From NCBI RefSeq assembly GCF_017068395.1, contig NZ_CP070619.1, positions 3,658,001-3,722,000 on the forward strand: 64,000 nucleotides of DNA, written 5' to 3'. The notes beneath the pieces were generated by a model that did no database searches, was not told where the DNA came from, and saw nothing but the letters and a program-made list of their open reading frames with translations. Below are positions 59,827-64,000 of the stretch, piece by piece (the first letter of the stretch is position 1; the number at the start of each line of letters is the position of its first letter). The stretch is from Rhodococcus pseudokoreensis. GTDB lineage: Bacteria > Actinomycetota > Actinomycetes > Mycobacteriales > Mycobacteriaceae. A program made the translations under genes and the position numbers.

Positions 59827-62073
59827 TCAGCCCTCGAGCTTCTTGGCCCCGAGCATGTCCTTGAGCAGTTCGAACGCCACGTCTTCCGGGTCTCGGCGAG
59901 TCGCGGGGTCGGCGGGTTCCGCCGCCTCCTTGAACATCTCTTCCTCGTCCTCGGGTGTGGAGACGGGCGGCGTCGACGCTGAAGCCTCGTAGTCGATCGG
60001 CCCCGGATCGTCCGGGTAGTCGGGTGCCTCCGGCGGCGGAATGTCGTCGTCCGGTTCGGACGACGGACGTGCCTGCGCCGCACCCGAACCCGCATCGGTG
60101 CGCTGGCCGTCGGACTGCTGCTGCGGCGGGCGCTGCGCAGCCCGCTCCTGGCTGGGCCGGGAGAACCGGGGTGCACCCGCCGGCTTCGTCGGCGCCGCAG
60201 CGGCCTTCGCGACCGGTGGGGGCGGCGCCGTCGGAGCACCAGCTTGATACTCCACTTCCCAGGTGCCGCCGAACATCTCGGACAGCACCTCGGTGATCAC
60301 CTGGGCGTTGTGCGGCGACGCGATCCGGGCACCCAGGTTGGGGACCGGGTGCGCCAGGATCAGGCGGTTGCCCTGCACGTCGTGCACCGTGGCGGCCGAC
60401 AACATCGCGGGAAGGATTTTGTTCCGCTGACTCACCTTCTCGCGCAGCGAATTCCAGGCCTCCCGCAGGGTCGCAACATCCGGACCCGCCGACGCTGCGG
60501 GTGCCGCCTCCACCTCGGGCGCGAGCGGTGGCTCCGGTTCGGGTTCCGGCGCGGGTGCAGGCGCCGGCTCGGGTTCCGGCGTCGGCTCGGGCACAGGAGT
60601 GGGCGCGGGCTCCGGTTCGGGCACGGGCTGCGGCGTCGGCTCGGGTGCCGGCGTCGGCTCCGGAACGGGTGTCGGTTCGGGCTGCGGCGTCGGCTCCGGT
60701 TCGGGAACGGGGGCAGGCGCGGGCTCCGGAACGGGCCGCGGCATCGGTTCGGGTTCCGGCTCGGGCGGCGGGGGCACGGTGGCCGCCGCGGCCTGGCGCA
60801 TCGACGGTCGCTGGAACTTCGGCTCCGGTTCCGGCTCGGCGGGCGGTTGCGGCGCGCGCTCCGGTGCCGCGGCGGGCCGCTCGGCTGCGGCTGCGGCGGC
60901 GACCGGTGCGGAGCCTGCGGGCGGAAGTCCGCGCTCGACGCGTTCGAGCCGCTGCAGCACGGCCGACTCCGCATCGGACGCCGACGGCAGCAGCATCCGG
61001 GCGCACATCACTTCGAGCAGCAGTCGGGGGGCGGTGGCGCCGCGCATCTCGCCGAGACCGGCGTGGATCACCTCGGCGTACCGGGTTAGCGTGGCGGGAC
61101 CGATCCGCTGGACCTGGGCGCGCATGTTCTCGAGCACGTCGCCGGGAGCGTCGACGAGGCCACGTTCGGCGGCGTCGGGGACCGCCTGCATCAGGATCAG
61201 GTCGCGCAGGCGCTCGAGCAGGTCGACGGCGAAGCGGCGCGGATCGTGCCCGGCGTCCATGACGCGGTCGACCGTCCCGAACAGCGCGGCGCCGTCGCCG
61301 GTGGCCAGCGCGTCGACGGCGTCGTCGATCAGCGCGACGTCGGTGACGCCGAGCAGCGCGAGCGCGCGCGGGTAGGTGACGCCCTCGTCGCCGGCGCCGG
61401 CGAGGAGCTGGTCGAGGATGCTCAGCGAGTCACGCGGGGACCCACCGCCGGCGCGGATGACCAGCGGATACACCGGGTCGGCGACCGGCACGCTCTCCTG
61501 CAGGCAGATCTTCTCCAGCAGCCCGCGCATCGTCGTCGGCGCGAGCAACCGGAACGGATAGTGATGGGTGCGCGAACGGATGGTCGGCAGCACCTTCTCG
61601 GGTTCGGTGGTCGCGAAGATGAAGATGAGGTGCTCCGGCGGCTCCTCCACGATCTTGAGGAGGGCGTTGAAACCCGCCGTGGTGACCATGTGGGCCTCGT
61701 CCACGATGAACACCCGGTACCGCGACTCGGCGGGCGCGTAGAACGCGCGGTCGCGCAGCTCACGGGTGTCGTCGACGCCACCGTGGCTGGCCGCGTCGAG
61801 TTCGGTGACGTCGAGGTTGCCCGACCCGCCGGGGCCGAGCGCCACGCACGAGGGGCACTGGCCGCACGGCGTCGAGGTCGGGCCCTCCACGCAGTTCAGC
61901 GATCGGGCCAGGATGCGGGCAGACGACGTCTTGCCACAGCCGCGGGGACCGGAGAACAGATACGCGTGGTTGATCCGTCCGGCGTCGAGAGCGGTGCTCA
62001 GTGGTTCGGTGACGTGCTCCTGCCCCACCACCTCGGCGAAGGATGCGGGTCGGTACTTCCGGTACAGGGCCAC
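59827..62073 (-). CDS. dnaX: DNA polymerase III subunits gamma and tau
   Basis: The 748-residue protein has the clamp-loader AAA+ domain: Walker A GPRGCGKTSSARILA at about residue 42, a zinc-binding Cys4 module (CVEGPTSTPCGQCPSC), Walker B VDEAHMVTT, and the arginine finger in TIRSRTHHYPF. A long Pro/Glu/Ala-repeat linker (about residues 405-530) follows, then a tau-type C-terminal domain (DVATLREAWNSLREKVSQRNKILPAML). The start is GTG 62071-62073. No A-rich slippery site for gamma formation is seen. It corresponds to Rv3721c. Confidence 0.95.
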   Translation of the reverse strand: MALYRKYRPASFAEVVGQEHVTEPLSTALDAGRINHAYLFSGPRGCGKTSSARILARSLNCVEGPTSTPCGQCPSCVALGPGGSGNLDVTELDAASHGGVDDTRELRDRAFYAPAESRYRVFIVDEAHMVTTAGFNALLKIVEEPPEHLIFIFATTEPEKVLPTIRSRTHHYPFRLLAPTTMRGLLEKICLQESVPVADPVYPLVIRAGGGSPRDSLSILDQLLAGAGDEGVTYPRALALLGVTDVALIDDAVDALATGDGAALFGTVDRVMDAGHDPRRFAVDLLERLRDLILMQAVPDAAERGLVDAPGDVLENMRAQVQRIGPATLTRYAEVIHAGLGEMRGATAPRLLLEVMCARMLLPSASDAESAVLQRLERVERGLPPAGSAPVAAAAAAERPAAAPERAPQPPAEPEPEPKFQRPSMRQAAAATVPPPPEPEPEPMPRPVPEPAPAPVPEPEPTPQPEPTPVPEPTPAPEPTPQPVPEPEPAPTPVPEPTPEPEPAPAPAPEPEPEPPLAPEVEAAPAASAGPDVATLREAWNSLREKVSQRNKILPAMLSAATVHDVQGNRLILAHPVPNLGARIASPHNAQVITEVLSEMFGGTWEVEYQAGAPTAPPPPVAKAAAAPTKPAGAPRFSRPSQERAAQRPPQQQSDGQRTDAGSGAAQARPSSEPDDDIPPPEAPDYPDDPGPIDYEASASTPPVSTPEDEEEMFKEAAEPADPATRRDPEDVAFELLKDMLGAKKLEG

Positions 62074-62185
62074 GCGGAAAGACTACCGGCGGGCCCCGAC
62101 AGTCCGGTCCGGGTGGTCGAAGCGCCTGCTCGGCACCCCGCTCGGGTGCTACTCACAGGTAGAAATCCGGACCTGACCGGATTGC

Positions 62186-62223
62186 GTAACACGTTCGCAA
62201 CGCGTCGGCATCACAGTTGAAAC
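62186..62223 (+). promoter_or_regulatory. GlnR binding array before amt
   Basis: Four half-sites occur at a regular 11-base period: GTAAC (62186), GCAAC (62197), GCATC (62208) and GAAAC (62219), each separated by six bases. This is the a-b-a-b arrangement of the actinobacterial GlnR box (GTnAC-n6-GaAAC, twice). It lies 60 bases upstream of the amt start, so nitrogen limitation should activate amt through GlnR. Confidence 0.8.
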
Positions 62224-62283
62224 GGCCCGCGGCCATCGTGAATTTCCGCACCGGGTTTCGTCCGGGTGTGTGAGGAGAATGTC

Positions 62284-63630
62284 GTGCCTGCAATCGACGC
62301 CGGAGCAACCGCCTGGCTTCTGATCAGTACCGCGCTGGTCCTGCTGATGACCCCGGGGCTCGCCCTGTTCTACGGCGGGATGGTCCGCTCCACCGGCGTA
62401 CTGAACATGATCATGATGAGCTTCGTGTCGATCGCGCTCGTCACGGTCGCCTGGCTGGTGGCCGGGTACTCCCTCATCTTCGGCGACGACATCGGCGGCG
62501 GACTGATCGGCGGGCTCGAGCACGTGGGGATGGCGGGCATCGACCCGACCACCGTCCACGGGCAGGTCCCCGAGATCCTGTTCGCCACGTTCCAGCTGAC
62601 GTTCGCGATCATCACCGCCGCGCTGATCAGCGGTGCGATCGCCGACCGGGCCAAGTTCTCGGCCTGGATGATCTTCGTGCCCGTGTGGGCACTCGTCGTC
62701 TACGCACCCGTCGCGCACTGGGTGTGGAACCCGCAGGGCTGGATCGCGCAGTTCGGCGCCCTCGACTACGCGGGCGGACTGGTCGTCGAGATCGTGTCCG
62801 GCGCGTCGGGCCTGGCGTTGGCCCTGGTCCTCGGACCGCGGCTCGGATTCAAGTCCGAGTCGATGCGCCCCCACAACCTTCCGCTGGTGCTGCTCGGTGT
62901 CGGCCTGCTCTGGTTCGGCTGGTTCGGTTTCAACGCGGGCTCCGCGCTCGCCGCCGACGGCACCGCCGCCGCGATCTTCCTGAACACGCTCGTCGCCGGG
63001 TGCACCGGCCTGCTCGGCTGGCTCCTCGTCGAACAGAAGCGCGACGGCCACCCCACGACGTTCGGTGCGGCGTCCGGCGTCGTCGCCGGGCTGGTCGCGA
63101 TCACCCCGTCCTGCGGCACCGTGAGCATGGTCGGCGCGGTGATCGTCGGCGCGGTCGCCGGTGTGGTCTGCTCGTTCGCCGTCGGCTGGAAGTTCCGCCT
63201 CGGATACGACGACTCGCTCGACGTCGTCGGTGTCCACCTGATGGGCGGCATCGTCGGCACGATCCTGATCGGACTGCTCGCCACCGAGGTGATGACGGGC
63301 GGAGCCGAAGGCCTCCTGTACGGGGGCGGGTTCGCGCAACTCGGCAAGCAGGTGCTGGCCGTGGTCGTCGTCGCCCTGTACGCGTTCGGCGTGACGTTCG
63401 GGCTGGGCAAGCTGATCGACCGGATCTTCGGGTTCCGGGTGAGCGCCGAGGACGAGTCCTCCGGCATCGACCTCGCATTGCACGCCGAGTCTGCGTACGA
63501 GCACGGTGTGCTCGGGCACGGACCGATCGGCGGCGGCCAGGGCAACAGCGTATTCCCGTGGATGCACGAGGCGGAACGCAGGCGGCAACTCGACGCGGAA
63601 CGGAAGCAGGAACCGGACGACACGGAGTAG
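62284..63630 (+). CDS. amt: Ammonium transporter
   Basis: The protein is 448 residues from GTG 62284, with GAGGAGA seven bases upstream. It has 11 membrane spans and the Amt signatures MTPGLALFYGGMVRSTGVLNMIMMSF, the pore His in VAHWVWNPQGW, and the second His in VVGVHLMGGIVGT. It conducts ammonium inward in nitrogen limitation. glnB (PII) is not seen next to it; instead the gene ends in a 30-bp duplication and meets a convergent gene. Confidence 0.95.
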   Translation: MPAIDAGATAWLLISTALVLLMTPGLALFYGGMVRSTGVLNMIMMSFVSIALVTVAWLVAGYSLIFGDDIGGGLIGGLEHVGMAGIDPTTVHGQVPEILFATFQLTFAIITAALISGAIADRAKFSAWMIFVPVWALVVYAPVAHWVWNPQGWIAQFGALDYAGGLVVEIVSGASGLALALVLGPRLGFKSESMRPHNLPLVLLGVGLLWFGWFGFNAGSALAADGTAAAIFLNTLVAGCTGLLGWLLVEQKRDGHPTTFGAASGVVAGLVAITPSCGTVSMVGAVIVGAVAGVVCSFAVGWKFRLGYDDSLDVVGVHLMGGIVGTILIGLLATEVMTGGAEGLLYGGGFAQLGKQVLAVVVVALYAFGVTFGLGKLIDRIFGFRVSAEDESSGIDLALHAESAYEHGVLGHGPIGGGQGNSVFPWMHEAERRRQLDAERKQEPDDTE

Positions 63631-63674
63631 CGGCGGCTACTTCTCGACGACACCGAGTAGCGGCGGCTACTTCT
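63616..63674. repeat. Tandem 30-bp duplication containing both convergent stop codons
   Basis: The 29 bases at 63616-63644 recur at 63646-63674 with one change (G to C at the ninth base), a 30-base period. Each copy contains GAGTAGC…GCTACTTC, which holds the amt TAG stop on one strand and a CTA (TAG) stop on the other. Only the outer copies serve as actual stops. Confidence 0.85.
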
Positions 63675-64000
63675 TCTTCGCTGCCGCCGCCTTCTTCGCG
63701 TCGGCCTTCGCGGCCTTCTTGAACTCGCGGACCTCGTGGAGACTCTTGTCGTCGACGACGTCCGCAATCGAACGCCGGGACCCCTCGGTGCCGTAGTCGC
63801 CTGCCGCCTCGCGCCAGCCCTTCGGCTCCACACCGATCTGCTTGCCGAGCAGCGCCAGGAAGATGCGGGCCTTCTGGTCGCCGTACCCCGGCAGCGCCTT
63901 CAACCGCTTCAACACTTCTTTGCCGTCGGGGTCACCGCTCGTCCACAGCGCCTCGACGCTGCCGTCGTAGTTCTCGACGAGGAACGCGCACAACGACTGG
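63667..64000 (-). CDS. HhH-GPD-type base-excision DNA repair protein, 5' part beyond the window
   Basis: The visible 111 C-terminal residues include the helix-hairpin-helix LKRLKALPGYGDQKARIFLALLGKQIGVEPKGWREAAG, then a Lys/Ala-rich tail (KKAAKADAKKAAAAKKK). The frame runs off the window's right edge. It resembles the actinobacterial HhH-GPD proteins often annotated as HesB-like or DNA glycosylases; the catalytic Asp would be in this or a nearby segment. A Lys-rich tail may aid DNA binding. Confidence 0.7.
   Translation of the reverse strand, partial: QSLCAFLVENYDGSVEALWTSGDPDGKEVLKRLKALPGYGDQKARIFLALLGKQIGVEPKGWREAAGDYGTEGSRRSIADVVDDKSLHEVREFKKAAKADAKKAAAAKKK

Noticed and set aside
59827..62073. 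Programmed frameshift in dnaX to make a separate gamma subunit
   Set aside because: No A-rich slippery heptamer with a following hairpin was seen near the end of the AAA+ domain; the single frame is open throughout.

Overview
The window is high-GC actinobacterial DNA, most likely from a Rhodococcus of the jostii/opacus type. Three things point there. The arrangement leuA … murT-gatD … recR-ybaB … SRPBCC / FAD oxidase-CFA synthase … dnaX has the same order and strands as Rv3710-Rv3721c of Mycobacterium tuberculosis (recalled, not searched). There is a very large fused acyl-CoA carboxylase. GTG and TTG starts are common and regulatory sites look actinobacterial (IdeR, GlnR, KstR-like, an ECF42-type promoter).

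Layout. 0-14 kb: an ECF42-type sigma factor with its YCII/DGPF partner, a flavin monooxygenase, two small SRPBCC/DUF4193 genes, an iron-regulated siderophore-binding lipoprotein, a gamma-glutamyl block (a carboxylate-amine ligase fused to an M20 amidohydrolase, then gamma-glutamyltransferase), a FUSC membrane protein, a DoxX/regulator pair and a PrmC-like methyltransferase. 14.7-25.3 kb: one 3525-residue bimodular type I polyketide synthase with docking domains at both ends but no loading module or thioesterase. 25-38 kb: lipoproteins, pirin, leuA behind a leucine attenuator, ctaD, and a 1826-residue biotin-dependent carboxylase interrupted by one apparent frameshift. 38-48 kb: small membrane protein, LysR/EamA pair, the lipid II amidation enzymes MurT/GatD, an AbiEi/DUF559-like protein, SRPBCC/ArsR, MFS/TetR, recR and ybaB. 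48-64 kb: FAD oxidase plus cyclopropane-type methyltransferase, a second AbiEi/DUF559-like protein, a FadA/FadB beta-oxidation pair, a two-component system, dnaX, GlnR-controlled amt, and a partial HhH DNA-repair gene.

The most unusual structure is a family of ten dispersed palindromes, each exactly 40 bp from outer base to outer base (GTGNG … CNCAC). They fall into at least two arm-sequence classes. They sit at gene ends, sometimes supplying stop codons or C-terminal residues, and they bracket both AbiEi/DUF559-like paralogues. One class always follows a TAG stop codon through a near-constant GC-rich spacer. They lack the T-tract of a normal intrinsic terminator, and one lies between divergent genes, so simple termination does not explain all of them.

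Many genes are paired with a visible candidate control site: an ECF42 promoter before the YCII/sigma pair, an iron box before the siderophore-binding protein, a leader peptide and attenuator before leuA, two matched inverted repeats before SRPBCC/ArsR, an 18-bp-arm palindrome between TetR and its MFS target, a KstR-like box before fadA-fadB, and a four-half-site GlnR array before amt. All functional calls come from reading motifs; no database search was possible.
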